Below are positions 28,440 through 38,428 of a stretch of 64,000 bases of DNA, one piece after another (within the stretch, counting starts at the first letter, position 1; every line of letters starts with the position of its first letter). The translations under genes and the position numbers were made by a program. A model generated the notes under the pieces. It did no database searches. It saw only the letters and a program-made list of their open reading frames with translations, and had not been told where the DNA came from. The DNA is taken from NCBI RefSeq assembly GCF_015732285.1, contig NZ_WIQU01000065.1, positions 71,058 to 135,057 of the forward strand, written 5' to 3'. The DNA is from Pectinatus frisingensis. Lineage in GTDB: Bacteria; Bacillota; Negativicutes; Selenomonadales; Selenomonadaceae.

Positions 28440-29537
28440 TTATGACACCTCTACTTGTCCCGCCGATACATTATAAAATTTTACAGCCGCTGTTTTATTA
28501 AACATCACTGCATCAGTGGCTGTAATAAATGTCTGAATATTTTTATTTTGGAAAAATTTGATCATTTTTTCACGACGTTTTTCATCAAGTTCACTCATTA
28601 CATCATCTAACAGTAATATAGGATACTGCCCTGATATATTTTTCATATATTCTAATTCAGCTAACTTTAATGCAAGAACAGCTGTCCTTTGCTGACCTTG
28701 CGAACCGAAATTTTTTAAATCGATGCTGTTTATTTCTAATTCTAAATCATCATGATGTGGTCCAATACTTGTGGTTCCTCTTTTTATATCAATACCTCTA
28801 TTTTTTATTAAATTATTTTTAAAAATAGTTTTTAAATCGTCTGATACATTATATTTATTTATATTATAATTAATCTTAAGTTCCTCTTTATTATCAGATA
28901 TAACCTGCTGCATTTCAGCAGCATATACAGCTATTTTTTTTATGGCAGTAAATCGACTTTTCCATATAAAAACGGCGCTGTCTATTAACTGATTGTCCCA
29001 CATATCGAGCTGGTTCAACAGCCGTCGATCTTCCCTTATCTTTTTTAATAAATTATTTCGTTGGGTGACTATTCTATTATATTTTACTAAGTTAGTATAA
29101 TAAAATATATTTGTCTGTGATAATTCTATATCCAAAAATCTACGGCGTAAAGCTGGTGATCCTTTTATTAACATCAAATCTTCCGGTGAAAATAAAACTA
29201 TCATTATCGTCCCAGGTAAATCTTTTTGACGAATAACTCCGCCATTTAATATGATTTGTTTCCTTTTTCCCCTTGTCAATAAAAATTTTATATTGTTCTT
29301 TATGTCTATCCTGGAAAAACATATATTTATTGCGGCTTTTTCTTCCTGCCAATGTATTAAATCGTTATCATTTTTTAATCTATACGATGTTCCCAGGGCA
29401 GCATAATAAATTGATTCGATTATGTTTGTCTTTCCCTGAGCATTATCACCAGTAAATATATTTAATGATGGTGATAAATCTAATTTAAGATCTTTATAAT
29501 TACGAAAATTTTTCAATAATAAAGTATTTATAAGCAT
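28440..29537 (-). CDS. recF: DNA replication and repair protein RecF
   Basis: 365-residue SMC-like ATPase that helps load RecA at gapped DNA with RecO/RecR. Walker A FTGDNAQGKTNIIESIYYAA (about 28-47), signature FGSQGQQRTAVLALKLAE (about 270) and Walker B PILLLDDVMSELDEKRR are intact. AGGAAA precedes the ATG. It is separated from dnaN by a strong terminator hairpin, so recF-dciA-remB probably has read-through or its own promoter. Confidence 0.96.
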   Translation of the reverse strand: MLINTLLLKNFRNYKDLKLDLSPSLNIFTGDNAQGKTNIIESIYYAALGTSYRLKNDNDLIHWQEEKAAINICFSRIDIKNNIKFLLTRGKRKQIILNGGVIRQKDLPGTIMIVLFSPEDLMLIKGSPALRRRFLDIELSQTNIFYYTNLVKYNRIVTQRNNLLKKIREDRRLLNQLDMWDNQLIDSAVFIWKSRFTAIKKIAVYAAEMQQVISDNKEELKINYNINKYNVSDDLKTIFKNNLIKNRGIDIKRGTTSIGPHHDDLELEINSIDLKNFGSQGQQRTAVLALKLAELEYMKNISGQYPILLLDDVMSELDEKRREKMIKFFQNKNIQTFITATDAVMFNKTAAVKFYNVSAGQVEVS

Positions 29538-29561
29538 TGTTATTTCCTAATAAAATTATAA

Positions 29562-29618
29562 AAAATTGCTTTTTGTGTAAAGATGTTTAATAACAAAGAT
29601 TACACAAAAAGCAATTTT
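29562..29618 (-). terminator. Terminator after dnaN
   Basis: Perfect 19-bp stem (29562-29580 with 29600-29618), a 19-nt loop and a T-run in the minus-strand direction, immediately after the dnaN stop. Confidence 0.88.
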
Positions 29619-29619
29619 T

Positions 29620-30738
29620 TTATTTATTCTGTCGTACAGGTGTAACTACATAAATGAACATATCATCATTTATTGATTTTATTGATGCCGGAGTAGTTGG
29701 TTGATTAAAAGAAAAATTCAATTCATCTGTATCTATATATTTTAACACATCAAGTATATATTTAGCATTAAAAGATATATTTATTGGCTGTCCATTTAAT
29801 TTGATTGATATATTTTCTTCAGCTTTGCCGATTTCTGGGTTATTTGATGATAATAGAAGATTTTCTGCTGTAAAATCAAGGTTTATTATATTATATTGAT
29901 TGGATCGGGATATTAATGATACTCGATCAATAGCTTCTTGCAAATCATGTGTTCGAATTGTAGCTACAGTATCAAAATTTGGAGGGATTACATTGGTATA
30001 ATCAGGAAATTGTCCTTCTATTAAGCGGGAGACAATATAAATATTTTCGTAAGTAAAACTGATTTGATTATGTGAATAAGTAATATCAATATTTATTGGA
30101 ATGTCAGCATTTAATAATGATGATAAATCATTTAATATTTTTGCTGGAATGATTAATTTTGAAGAAACTGTAATATCATTATTGTCCATTATTTCTTTTT
30201 TGACCGCTAAACGATGGGTATTAGTTGCTGCCATTGTTAATTCAATATTGTTTAATTCCAATAGACAACCGGTAAATATTGGGCGTACCATTTCTGAAGA
30301 ACAGGCAAAAGATGTTTTTCTTATCAAATCTGTAAGAATATTACTTCTGATGGTTATATTGTTGTCACTTTCAAGTTTTTGTATCTTGGGAAAATCAGTG
30401 GCAGACATACTTAATAAGTTAAATTTAGCAGTGTTAGACTTTATTGTTATAGTATTTTGTTCATTGTTTGATGATAATTCAATTGTATCACCTGGAAGTG
30501 TTTTTATTACATCAGAAAAGTATCGGCCAGGAACGACAATGGCTCCTTCTTCTTGTACATTTGCTGTTATTTTACAAATGATGCCTATATCATAATCAGT
30601 TGTTTCTATGCTTAGGATATTGTTTTCTGCGTGAATATATATGCCTGATAATATTGGCATTTGTGGTTTGTTTGATATGGCTTTTGTGTTGATTTGTATA
30701 GCTTTGGTGATTTCATTTTTAGGGCAGGTAAATTTCAT
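29620..30738 (-). CDS. dnaN: DNA polymerase III beta subunit (sliding clamp)
   Basis: 372-residue ring-forming processivity clamp. It begins MKFTCPKNEITKAIQINTKA and shows the three-fold repeated clamp fold (domain borders near 120 and 245); FTGCLLELNNIELTMAATNTHRLAVK is the typical domain 2 start, and the C-terminal VTPVRQN corresponds to the usual MPMRL segment of the partner-binding pocket. ATG 30738 is chosen because AAGGAG lies 7 nt upstream; the longer frame has no ribosome binding site. Confidence 0.96.
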   Translation of the reverse strand: MKFTCPKNEITKAIQINTKAISNKPQMPILSGIYIHAENNILSIETTDYDIGIICKITANVQEEGAIVVPGRYFSDVIKTLPGDTIELSSNNEQNTITIKSNTAKFNLLSMSATDFPKIQKLESDNNITIRSNILTDLIRKTSFACSSEMVRPIFTGCLLELNNIELTMAATNTHRLAVKKEIMDNNDITVSSKLIIPAKILNDLSSLLNADIPINIDITYSHNQISFTYENIYIVSRLIEGQFPDYTNVIPPNFDTVATIRTHDLQEAIDRVSLISRSNQYNIINLDFTAENLLLSSNNPEIGKAEENISIKLNGQPINISFNAKYILDVLKYIDTDELNFSFNQPTTPASIKSINDDMFIYVVTPVRQNK

Positions 30739-30748
30739 TTTGTTCTCC

Positions 30749-30975
30749 TTATTTATTATTATTATATACATATATAAGGTTAGTAGTAATAGTCATAGGG
30801 GCTGTGATAATGTTGATAAGTATAGTTTGTTGTTGAGTAGTAAGATTTTTTGTTGTTCATAATATGTGGATAAGTTGATATAGGTAATCCACATATTAAC
30901 AAATTATGGGGATTATTATTTTTATCCACATTTATTTTACATCTTATACATGAATTATTCACATTTTGTGGATAA
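30749..30975. other. oriC, dnaA-dnaN half: unwinding element, DnaA-trio and DnaA boxes
   Basis: Reading from dnaN towards dnaA: an AT-rich unwinding candidate (30749-30780), then TAGTAGTAATAGTCATAG (30781-30798), a run of TAG-like triplets matching the DnaA-trio, then a short GC patch (GGGGC) and boxes. Boxes: TGTTGATAA 30811-30819, TGTGGATAA 30865-30873, TAATCCACA 30885-30893, TTATCCACA 30922-30930, TTATTCACA 30955-30963, TGTGGATAA 30967-30975. The order trio, GC patch, box repeats the Bacillus subtilis layout relative to dnaA. Three boxes are exact consensus. Confidence 0.88.
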
Positions 30976-30981
30976 TTGAGC

Positions 30982-32397
30982 TTATATATTTTGTATACGG
31001 CTTATTAATTCTTTGATGGTATTATCTAATTTGTGATTAGTTTTTCTTTCCTGGCTTATTTTATCATTGGCATGTATAACTGTGGTATGATCTCTGCCAC
31101 CGAATATTTCACCAATGCGCGGCAGGGATGCATCGGTTAATTCACGGCATAAATACATAGCTATTTGACGTGGAAAAGCTAGATTTCTGGTTCTTTTTTT
31201 AGCTACTAATTCAGATATGTCGATTTTGAAATATGATGACACGATTTCTTGTACTAATTCTAAAGTTACAGTACGGTTTTCATTATTGGTGAAAACATTT
31301 TTTAGGGCTTCTGCTGCGAGTTCTTTGGTTATTACTTGTTTATTTAGTGAAGCAAAAGCCATTACACGAGTAAGTGCGCCTTCAAGTTCTCTAATATTAT
31401 TGTCAATGCGGCTGGCTATGTATACCATTACGTCGTTTGGTACGGTTAAGTTTTCCAATAAGGCTTTTTTCTTTAATATTGCGATTCGAGTTTCAAGATC
31501 CGGTGCTTGAATATCGGTGATAAGTCCCCATTCAAAACGTGAGCGTAGACGATCTTCAAGTGTTTGGATTTCACGTGGATGACGATCGCTTGATATTATT
31601 ATTTGCTTATTAGCATCATGCAGTGTATTGAAAGTATGAAAAAACTCTTCTTGTGTATGTTCTTTTTTTGATAAAAATTGTATATCATCAACGAGCAGAA
31701 CATCGATATTTCTATATTTTTGTCGGAAAGCTTCTGGTTTTCCGTCGCGAATGGAATTTATCAGTTCGTTGGTAAATTTTTCGCTGGAAATATATAAAAC
31801 GCGCATATCAGGATTATTTTTTAATATTTTATGTCCGATAGCATGCATTAAGTGCGTTTTTCCCAGACCAACACCGCCGTACATAAAAAATGGATTATAG
31901 ACTTTAGCTGGTGATTCCGCGACTGCCAAGGCGGCTGCGTGTGCAAATCTATTTGAGTTGCCGGTGACAAATGTTTCAAAGGTATATTTGGGATTTAAAG
32001 AGGATGAATCACCAGGAGTTATTGGCAGAGGAGATATATTCGGTCGTGAATTTATTGTGGAAGTTTCTTCCTTATGGGCGGGAAAATTTGTGGGATATAT
32101 AAGCGGTATTTGAGGTTCAGCTTCTTCAGGGGTTTCATCTTGAAAATGAAAACTGGTTATTATTATGTCTAATTTAGCTTTTGTTACTTCATAACTGGCA
32201 TCTATTATGAGCTGCATATAATGTTTTTCTATCCAGTCTTTGGAAAAATCTGTTGGAGTTCCTAATTCTAATGAAGTAGTAGTGAGGTTTATTGGTTTTA
32301 TAGGTCTTAGCCATGTATCGCATACCATTTGGGAGAGTGAGTTTTCTAATTTTTTTAGAATTTCTTCCCAAGTAGCATGTAATTGTGCGGTCTCCAT
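30982..32397 (-). CDS. dnaA: Chromosomal replication initiator DnaA
   Basis: 471-residue AAA+ initiator. Domain I (about 1-85) starts [21 protein letters not shown], domain II is a short Pro/Ser linker, domain III has Walker [20 protein letters not shown] (about 174-192), Walker [11 protein letters not shown] and the arginine-finger box ([11 protein letters not shown]), and domain IV has the DnaA-box helix-turn-helix with [22 protein letters not shown] 32397 is preferred; the codon before it (TTG) is an alternative. AAAGGA lies upstream. It is flanked on both sides by DnaA-box clusters. Confidence 0.97.
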   Translation of the reverse strand: METAQLHATWEEILKKLENSLSQMVCDTWLRPIKPINLTTTSLELGTPTDFSKDWIEKHYMQLIIDASYEVTKAKLDIIITSFHFQDETPEEAEPQIPLIYPTNFPAHKEETSTINSRPNISPLPITPGDSSSLNPKYTFETFVTGNSNRFAHAAALAVAESPAKVYNPFFMYGGVGLGKTHLMHAIGHKILKNNPDMRVLYISSEKFTNELINSIRDGKPEAFRQKYRNIDVLLVDDIQFLSKKEHTQEEFFHTFNTLHDANKQIIISSDRHPREIQTLEDRLRSRFEWGLITDIQAPDLETRIAILKKKALLENLTVPNDVMVYIASRIDNNIRELEGALTRVMAFASLNKQVITKELAAEALKNVFTNNENRTVTLELVQEIVSSYFKIDISELVAKKRTRNLAFPRQIAMYLCRELTDASLPRIGEIFGGRDHTTVIHANDKISQERKTNHKLDNTIKELISRIQNI

Positions 32398-32455
32398 CAA
32401 ATAAGATCCTTTCTATAATAAAGATATATTTAAATAAATTGGCAAAATAAATAAG

Positions 32456-32623
32456 TTATCCACAAAATTATGCACAGGTGTTGATAACTTTAATTTTTAA
32501 AAAAAGCTGCTATAAAGAGAATAGAGCAATATGCTGAAAAAAATGTGTCGTTATTTACTGATTTTTAGATTTGTTGATAAATTTGTTGATAAATGAAAAA
32601 TATGTGGATAAACATGTGGATAT
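32456..32623. other. oriC, upstream DnaA-box cluster
   Basis: Gene-free region (32398-32752) between dnaA and rpmH. Boxes: TTATCCACA 32456-32464, TTATGCACA 32468-32476, TGTTGATAA 32479-32487, 32572-32580 and 32584-32592, TGTGGATAA 32603-32611, TGTGGATAT 32615-32623. With the cluster on the other side of dnaA this makes a bipartite origin of the Firmicutes type. Confidence 0.85.
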
Positions 32624-32677
32624 GTATATACAATATTATCAAAAGCTAATAAAGTTATCAATAATTTTTTTGTATTG

Positions 32678-32706
32678 TTGACACTATAAGCTGTGTAGTC
32701 TATAAT
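32678..32706 (+). promoter_or_regulatory. rpmH-rnpA promoter
   Basis: Consensus -35 TTGACA (32678-32683), 17-nt spacer, -10 TATAAT (32701-32706). A fully consensus promoter for the rpmH to jag block. Confidence 0.88.
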
Positions 32707-32752
32707 TTCAGATAGCAAATTCTCTGTTTATTAAGCTAAGGAGGTGCATATA

Positions 32753-32887
32753 GTGAAAAGAACTTTTCAACCCAACAACCATTGGAAAAAACAAACGCAT
32801 GGATTTCGTGAACGCATGAAAACAAAGGGCGGTCGTTTAGTAATTAAAAGGAGACGGGCGCGCGGCAGAAAAAAATTATCTGCATAA
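32753..32887 (+). CDS. rpmH: Ribosomal protein L34
   Basis: 44-residue, very basic large-subunit protein. The start is GTG 32753 behind [27 protein letters not shown] and the [11 protein letters not shown] tail are diagnostic. It is first in the conserved rpmH-rnpA-yidD-yidC-jag order. A GC-rich hairpin follows before rnpA. Confidence 0.97.
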   Translation: MKRTFQPNNHWKKQTHGFRERMKTKGGRLVIKRRRARGRKKLSA

Positions 32888-32954
32888 GCACGAAGTATAA
32901 TATAGATTGCCTGAAGTTTTGTGTAGTCTTAAAAAATCGTGCATAAAGGGAAGG

Positions 32955-32980
32955 AGCCCCGGGCAGACGCTGCGGGGACT
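32955..32980 (+). other. GC-rich hairpin in the rpmH-rnpA spacer
   Basis: Around AGCCCCGGGCAGACGCTGCG the sequence folds as a CCCC/GGGG stem, a GG bulge and a GCAG/CTGC-type inner stem with an ACG loop. It is strikingly GC-rich for this genome and has no T-run. It may be an RNA processing or stability element that sets L34 to RnpA ratios. Confidence 0.45.
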
Positions 32981-33008
32981 GCTGACCCTATAAAAAGCAT
33001 GGAGTTAT

Positions 33009-33395
33009 ATGAATCAGAAATTAAATAAAAAAATAGTAATGCAGTATAATGAGGAGTTCCAGGCAATTTATAAAAAGAGCCGGGTATTTACTAATCGTTA
33101 TATAGTAATGCATGTAGAATATAATAGCAGAAATCGTTTTAATCATAGGGTCGGTTTTGCGGCGGGCAAAAAGCTTGGAAATGCAGTTATGCGCAACCGA
33201 ATAAAGCGAATTTTACGCGAAGTATATAGAAAAAATAAAATAAATGTCAAAGCTGATTGTTGTATTTTGCTAGTAGGACGCATTGGAGCAGTACAGGCTG
33301 ATTACCAGATAGTAAATAAAGCTTTTGTTGGTTTGTGTAAAAAAGCCGGAGTGTGGAAAGCAGTGTTAAAAGATGATGAAAAAGGTAATTCTTAA
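33009..33395 (+). CDS. rnpA: Ribonuclease P protein component
   Basis: 128-residue basic protein that assists the RNase P RNA in tRNA 5' processing. The RNR motif is intact ([18 protein letters not shown], about 57-74), with the preceding [10 protein letters not shown] strand. ATG 33009 has GGAG only about 5 nt upstream. It overlaps yidD by 23 nt. Confidence 0.95.
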   Translation: MNQKLNKKIVMQYNEEFQAIYKKSRVFTNRYIVMHVEYNSRNRFNHRVGFAAGKKLGNAVMRNRIKRILREVYRKNKINVKADCCILLVGRIGAVQADYQIVNKAFVGLCKKAGVWKAVLKDDEKGNS

Positions 33396-33585
33396 TATTA
33401 TTTATTTTTATCGTAATTTTATTTCCCCCTTGACTCCGCCGTCCTGCCGATATATTCCAACCTGCTCGGAATATGCGGTGATAGCTATTGACAAATATGG
33501 TGTTAAAAAAGGCGGGATTATGGCAATAAAACGTATATTGCGCTGCCATCCTTTTCATAAGGGCGGTTATGATCCGGTCAAATAA
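33373..33585 (+). CDS. yidD: Membrane protein insertion efficiency factor YidD
   Basis: 70-residue protein with the family core [32 protein letters not shown] and [13 protein letters not shown]. It aids YidC-dependent membrane insertion. The start lies inside rnpA (ATG 33373 or 33376), indicating translational coupling. Confidence 0.94.
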   Translation: MMKKVILNIIYFYRNFISPLTPPSCRYIPTCSEYAVIAIDKYGVKKGGIMAIKRILRCHPFHKGGYDPVK

Positions 33586-33618
33586 TTTATTATAGAATAA
33601 TATTTAGGATGTGATGAG

Positions 33619-34290
33619 TTGAGTGAATTTTTTGCTTCGTTATTTCACCCAATAGTACAGATATTAGAGATTATTGTAGGGTTTTTTTATGATTTTACTC
33701 AGCTTTTGGGGATTGGCAATTATGGATTAGCCATTATTTTGATGACTATTGTTATTAAAGTTTTATTATATCCGCTTACAGCAAAACAAGTAAAATCGAT
33801 GAAGGCAATGCAGGATTTGCAGCCCAAAATAAAACAACTGCAGGAAAAATATAAAGGTAAGCCGCAGGAATTGCAACAAAAAATGGGTCAGGTGTATAAG
33901 GAGGCAGGGGTGAATCCTTTAGCGGGGTGCCTGCCATTATTTGCACAGATGCCTATTTTGATGGCGATGTTTTATGCATTGCAAAGTGTTCATTTTACTA
34001 ATGATCCTTCGTTTTTATGGGTGCCCAATTTGGCCATGCCAGATCCATTATTTATACTTCCTATATTATCAGCATTGACTACATTTGTCACTCAATGGCA
34101 GACATCTAAATCATCTGCACAAGCGCAAGCTGCCCAGATGAAGATAATGATGGTTGCCATGCCGATTTTTATTGGTTGGATCAGTATTAAATTTGCGGCA
34201 GGATTGGTATTATATTGGGTTGTAATGAATATTATGCAGGTATTGCAGCAATGGTGGATGTATCGTAATGAAGAACAGCCAACTAAGTAG
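33619..34290 (+). CDS. yidC: Membrane protein insertase YidC (Oxa1 type)
   Basis: 223-residue insertase without the large periplasmic P1 domain of proteobacterial YidC. Five hydrophobic helices with a basic cytoplasmic hairpin (QPKIKQLQEKYKGKPQELQQ) after the first core helix; NPLAGCLPLFAQMPILMAMF and YWVVMNIMQVLQQWW are family marks. Without P1 and without a lipobox it differs from SpoIIIJ-type lipoproteins. The start is TTG 33619. Confidence 0.93.
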   Translation: MSEFFASLFHPIVQILEIIVGFFYDFTQLLGIGNYGLAIILMTIVIKVLLYPLTAKQVKSMKAMQDLQPKIKQLQEKYKGKPQELQQKMGQVYKEAGVNPLAGCLPLFAQMPILMAMFYALQSVHFTNDPSFLWVPNLAMPDPLFILPILSALTTFVTQWQTSKSSAQAQAAQMKIMMVAMPIFIGWISIKFAAGLVLYWVVMNIMQVLQQWWMYRNEEQPTK

Positions 34291-34301
34291 AGGAGGCTTC
34301 T

Positions 34302-34946
34302 TTGAAAATGACAAAGACTATAGAGATGTCGGGAAAGGACATCAATGAGGCAAAACAAAATGCACTGCGTGAATTGGATTTATCTGAGGATAGGGTAATT
34401 TTTGAGGTGTTAGAAGAACCGTCAAAAGGTTTTTTTGGTATTATAGGCGGTAAGGGTGCTAAAATACGTGCCAGTGTAAAAGAACTTTCCCCGGAGGAAA
34501 AAGCCAGTGAATTTTTGAATGAATTATTTTCCACAATGGGAATGGATGTGGATATTAATGCTAAAACAACGGATTATGGTTATGTATTAAATTTAAGCAG
34601 TGATGATGATATGGGAATAATGATAGGTAAACATGGGCAAACATTAGATGCATTGCAATATCTTACCAATCTGGCTGCTAATAAGGGACTTATTGAAAAT
34701 AGAATACACGTTGTTTTGGATGTTGAAGACTATCGGGAACGCCGTGAGGATACTCTTAAGCATTTGGCTTGGCGGATGGCTGACAAGGTCAGAAATCACA
34801 ATAGAAAAATCACATTAGAACCGATGAATCGACATGAACGTAAGATAATCCATATGGCATTGCAAGATGAAAACGACATTACTACGTATAGCGATGGTGA
34901 GGAACCACATCGCCGTATTGTAATTGATGTAAAGAGAAAAAAATAA
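34302..34946 (+). CDS. jag: RNA-binding protein Jag/KhpB
   Basis: 214 residues in three domains: Jag_N (TIEMSGKDINEAKQNALRELD, about 5-55), a KH domain with GIMIGKHGQTLDALQYLTN (about 108-126) and an R3H domain with LEPMNRHERKIIHMALQ (about 168-184). It binds RNA with KhpA and affects cell-wall growth in other Firmicutes. The likely start is TTG 34302, 5 nt after AGGAGG; ATG 34308 is the alternative. It ends the rpmH operon at a terminator. Confidence 0.92.
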   Translation: MKMTKTIEMSGKDINEAKQNALRELDLSEDRVIFEVLEEPSKGFFGIIGGKGAKIRASVKELSPEEKASEFLNELFSTMGMDVDINAKTTDYGYVLNLSSDDDMGIMIGKHGQTLDALQYLTNLAANKGLIENRIHVVLDVEDYRERREDTLKHLAWRMADKVRNHNRKITLEPMNRHERKIIHMALQDENDITTYSDGEEPHRRIVIDVKRKK

Positions 34947-34950
34947 GAAA

Positions 34951-34995
34951 AAATAATTCTGCTAAATCATGTAATTAGCAGAATTATTTTTATAC
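34951..34995 (+). terminator. Terminator after jag
   Basis: 15-bp perfect stem (34951-34965 with 34975-34989), 9-nt loop and T-rich tail. Confidence 0.87.
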
Positions 34996-35096
34996 TTGCC
35001 GGAATTTTCCATAAAGCTGTCCAAATTTGCGGGGCAGCTTTTTAATTATCTGCTATAATATTAGTTAAATATTATTTATATTTGATGGAGGAAAAA

Positions 35097-36491
35097 TTGT
35101 TAAATAAAGAAATAAATGATACCATAGCAGCTATTGCTACTCCACCAGGAGAAGGCGGGATAGGAATTATTCGCGTCAGTGGTAAAAATTCTATAAATAT
35201 TGTTGATAAAATTTTTGTAGCAGGGGACAAAAGAGCTTTATCAGAACGGCATTCGCATCGGGCAATATATGGGAAAATTTATGATTTGCATGACAAAAAA
35301 GTAATAGATGAAGTCATTTGTTTGTTGATGCGTGAACCACATTCTTATACTAAAGAAAATATTGTAGAAGTGCAATGTCATGGCGGAATGGTCGTTTTAC
35401 GAAATATTTTGGCGAATTTACTTGAAAATGGCGTACGTTTGGCAGAACCAGGTGAGTTTACAAAAAGGGCTTTTTTAAATGGGCGAATTGATTTGGCGCA
35501 GGCACAGGCTGTGATGGATATAATAAGGGCGAAGACAGAAGCATCATTAAAAATGGCTTCCGGACATTTGTCGGGGTATTTTTCATCTCAAATCAACCAA
35601 ATGCGTGAGTTGTTATTGGATGTTATTGTACATTATGAAGCTGTCATTGATTTTCCTGAAGAGGGTGTTGATGAAATTGATAATATTCAAGTGATGGAAA
35701 AGATCGGTGAAGTACGCAGTAAAATAGGCAATATGCTCGCCAGTGCCAATACAGGACGGATATTGCGCGATGGAATTGTGACGGCAATAGTGGGTAAGCC
35801 TAATGTTGGTAAATCGAGCCTATTAAATTTATTATTACGCGATGAACGGGCGATAGTTACTGATGTTCCAGGTACAACACGTGATAGTATTGAAGAATAC
35901 GCGGATATAGATGGAATACCGTTGAGAATAATTGATACGGCTGGTATACGACAAACTGAAGATAGAATAGAAAAAATTGGTGTTGATAAGTCCTTAACAT
36001 ATATAAAAAAAGCTGGTTTGATTTTAGCTTTATTTGATGCATCTAGAAAACTTGATACTGATGATCAGAAAATAATGGCTTTATTGAAGAATAAAAATGC
36101 AGTAATCGTTTTAAATAAAAGTGATTTACCGCAGGCGTTCGATGAAAATTGTATGAAAATAAACTGCCCGGATAGTAAAATTATCCATATGTCCACTGTT
36201 GAACAGGATGGTTTGACAGAACTTATTCAAATTATAAAAAAAATGGTTTACAATGATAACATAGTCAGTAATGAGGGTGAATTTGTAAACGATGTGAGGC
36301 AGGCAGATGCCTTGAAAAAAGCTGACAGTCATTTAAGTGATGCGCTTAAGGGACTTGATAATGATATACCTGAAGATTTAGTGGTAATTGATCTTCGTTC
36401 GGCATGGGAAAAGCTTGGTGATATAACAGGAGATACAGTAAATGAAGATATAATAAATGAAATTTTTAGCCGTTTTTGTATAGGAAAATAA
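35097..36491 (+). CDS. mnmE: tRNA modification GTPase MnmE
   Basis: 464 residues. Works with MnmG to make 5-carboxymethylaminomethyluridine at the wobble base of some tRNAs. Order: formyl-THF-binding N-terminal domain (TIAAIATPPGEGGIGIIRVSG), helical domain, inserted G domain with GKPNVGKSSLLN, DVPGTTRDS, DTAGIR and NKSD, and the C-terminal FCIGK with the essential Cys. TTG 35097 is chosen because GGAGG ends 5 nt upstream; an in-frame ATG at 35085 overlaps that site. Confidence 0.95.
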   Translation: MLNKEINDTIAAIATPPGEGGIGIIRVSGKNSINIVDKIFVAGDKRALSERHSHRAIYGKIYDLHDKKVIDEVICLLMREPHSYTKENIVEVQCHGGMVVLRNILANLLENGVRLAEPGEFTKRAFLNGRIDLAQAQAVMDIIRAKTEASLKMASGHLSGYFSSQINQMRELLLDVIVHYEAVIDFPEEGVDEIDNIQVMEKIGEVRSKIGNMLASANTGRILRDGIVTAIVGKPNVGKSSLLNLLLRDERAIVTDVPGTTRDSIEEYADIDGIPLRIIDTAGIRQTEDRIEKIGVDKSLTYIKKAGLILALFDASRKLDTDDQKIMALLKNKNAVIVLNKSDLPQAFDENCMKINCPDSKIIHMSTVEQDGLTELIQIIKKMVYNDNIVSNEGEFVNDVRQADALKKADSHLSDALKGLDNDIPEDLVVIDLRSAWEKLGDITGDTVNEDIINEIFSRFCIGK

Positions 36492-36553
36492 AAATTGTTA
36501 TAAATATGAAATATACTTTTTGTTAGTAATATAAAGATTTTGGGGGAACGAAA

Positions 36554-38428
36554 GTGTTTATTGCCGGAAGTTATGATATAGTCGTTATCGGAGCAGGTCA
36601 TGCTGGCGTGGAAGCAGGTCTTGCTGCTGCACGTATTGGCTGTAAAACGTTACTTGCTACATTGAATCTTGATAATATAGCTTTGATGCCGTGTAATCCA
36701 TCGGTAGGTGGACCCGCTAAGGGGCACTTGGTGCGTGAAGTTGATGCATTGGGTGGACAAATGGGAATAAATGCAGATAAAACTTGTATACAGTATAGAA
36801 TGCTTAATACTAGTAAAGGACCGGCAGTACAGGCATTGCGCGCACAGGCTGATAAAAAGGTCTATCAGTTATTGATGAAGCAAACCTGTGAAAATCAGGA
36901 AAACCTAGATGTAAAGCAATTATTGATTGAAAAAATATTGACACAAGATAATGCAGTCACTGGCGTTCAGGTTGAAACAGGTGAAGTATATACATGTCAT
37001 TGCATTGTTTTAGCTTCAGGCACTTATTTGCGCGGGCGGGTGATAATTGGGGAAAAAACTTATGAGGGTGGACCGGTCGGACAAAGGGCAGCTATGGAAT
37101 TGTCGAAATCACTTAAAAAAAATGGTGTTAAGTTGATGCGCTTTAAAACAGGAACACCAGCTCGTGTTGATAAACGAACATTAGATTTTAGTAAAATGCA
37201 GATACAAAATGGTGATGATGAAACGCATAATTTTTCCTTTATGAGCGATATATCAACTCGTGAACAAGTGCCTTGCTGGCTCACATATACAAATGAAAAG
37301 ACTCATAAAATATTGCGGGACAATATTGATAGAGCACCAATGGCAAATGGTATCATTGAAGGTGTTGGGCCGCGTTATTGTCCGTCAATAGAAACAAAAA
37401 TAATTAGATTTCCTGATAAGGATAAGCATCAGTTATTTATTGAACCGGAAGGTGTGCATACTAATGAGATGTATGTGCAGGGAATGTCAACTAGTATGCC
37501 GATAGATGTTCAATTTGAGTTTTTAAAAACAATTTCTGGACTGGAGAATGTTGAGATAATGCGGCCAGGCTATGCTATTGAATATGATTGCCTTGATCCG
37601 CTGCAGCTGCAGCCGTCACTTGAGCATAAAAATATCAATGGATTTTTTTCGGCCGGTCAGTCCAATGGAACTTCCGGATATGAAGAAGCGGCAGCTCAAG
37701 GCCTTATAGCGGGAATTAATGCTGCTATGAAAATAAAAGGAAGGCCGCCGCTTATTTTAAAAAGATCGGAGGCATATATTGGAGTATTGATAGATGACTT
37801 AGTTACTAAAGGAACTGAGGAACCATATCGTATGATGACATCAAGAGCAGAATACAGACTGATTTTGCGGCAGGATAATGCTGATATGAGATTGACTGAA
37901 AAAGGACGACAGGTTGGTTTGGTCGATGATGAACGTTATGCTGTATATACAAAGAAACGTGATAAAATTAATGAAATTTCTAAATTGCTGAAGGCAAAGA
38001 AAATAAATCCAAGTGGAGAAATAAATAAAGTTCTTCAAGAAAATGGATTGGATGAAATACATACAAGTTTGACTTTATATGATTTACTAAAGAGAAAAAA
38101 TGTTGATTATGGGCGGTTACAAAATATCTTTAATTTACCAGTGGTGAATATTGCAGTGAAGAAGCAGGTAGAAATTAATGCTGTTTATGAGGGATATATA
38201 AATAAGCAGCAGGAACAGATAGAACGTATGGAGAAATTAGAAAATAAAAAGATTCCGGCAGATATTGATTATAAGCAGATTGATAATTTGCGTGATGAAG
38301 CCAGAGAAAAACTGTTACAGATAAGGCCGGTGTCATTAGGACAGGCCGGCAGGATTTCAGGAGTTTCACCAGCTGATATATCTATTTTATTAATTTATCT
38401 GGAGCAACGCACCCGGAGGAGTGAATAA
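36554..38428 (+). CDS. mnmG: tRNA uridine modification enzyme MnmG (GidA)
   Basis: 624-residue FAD protein, partner of MnmE. FAD-binding motif [20 protein letters not shown] (about 10-29), [22 protein letters not shown] (about 48-69) and GTYLRGRV are diagnostic; the C-terminal helical region mediates MnmE contact. The start is GTG 36554 behind GGGGG. It ends at the base before rsmG begins. Confidence 0.96.
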   Translation: MFIAGSYDIVVIGAGHAGVEAGLAAARIGCKTLLATLNLDNIALMPCNPSVGGPAKGHLVREVDALGGQMGINADKTCIQYRMLNTSKGPAVQALRAQADKKVYQLLMKQTCENQENLDVKQLLIEKILTQDNAVTGVQVETGEVYTCHCIVLASGTYLRGRVIIGEKTYEGGPVGQRAAMELSKSLKKNGVKLMRFKTGTPARVDKRTLDFSKMQIQNGDDETHNFSFMSDISTREQVPCWLTYTNEKTHKILRDNIDRAPMANGIIEGVGPRYCPSIETKIIRFPDKDKHQLFIEPEGVHTNEMYVQGMSTSMPIDVQFEFLKTISGLENVEIMRPGYAIEYDCLDPLQLQPSLEHKNINGFFSAGQSNGTSGYEEAAAQGLIAGINAAMKIKGRPPLILKRSEAYIGVLIDDLVTKGTEEPYRMMTSRAEYRLILRQDNADMRLTEKGRQVGLVDDERYAVYTKKRDKINEISKLLKAKKINPSGEINKVLQENGLDEIHTSLTLYDLLKRKNVDYGRLQNIFNLPVVNIAVKKQVEINAVYEGYINKQQEQIERMEKLENKKIPADIDYKQIDNLRDEAREKLLQIRPVSLGQAGRISGVSPADISILLIYLEQRTRRSE

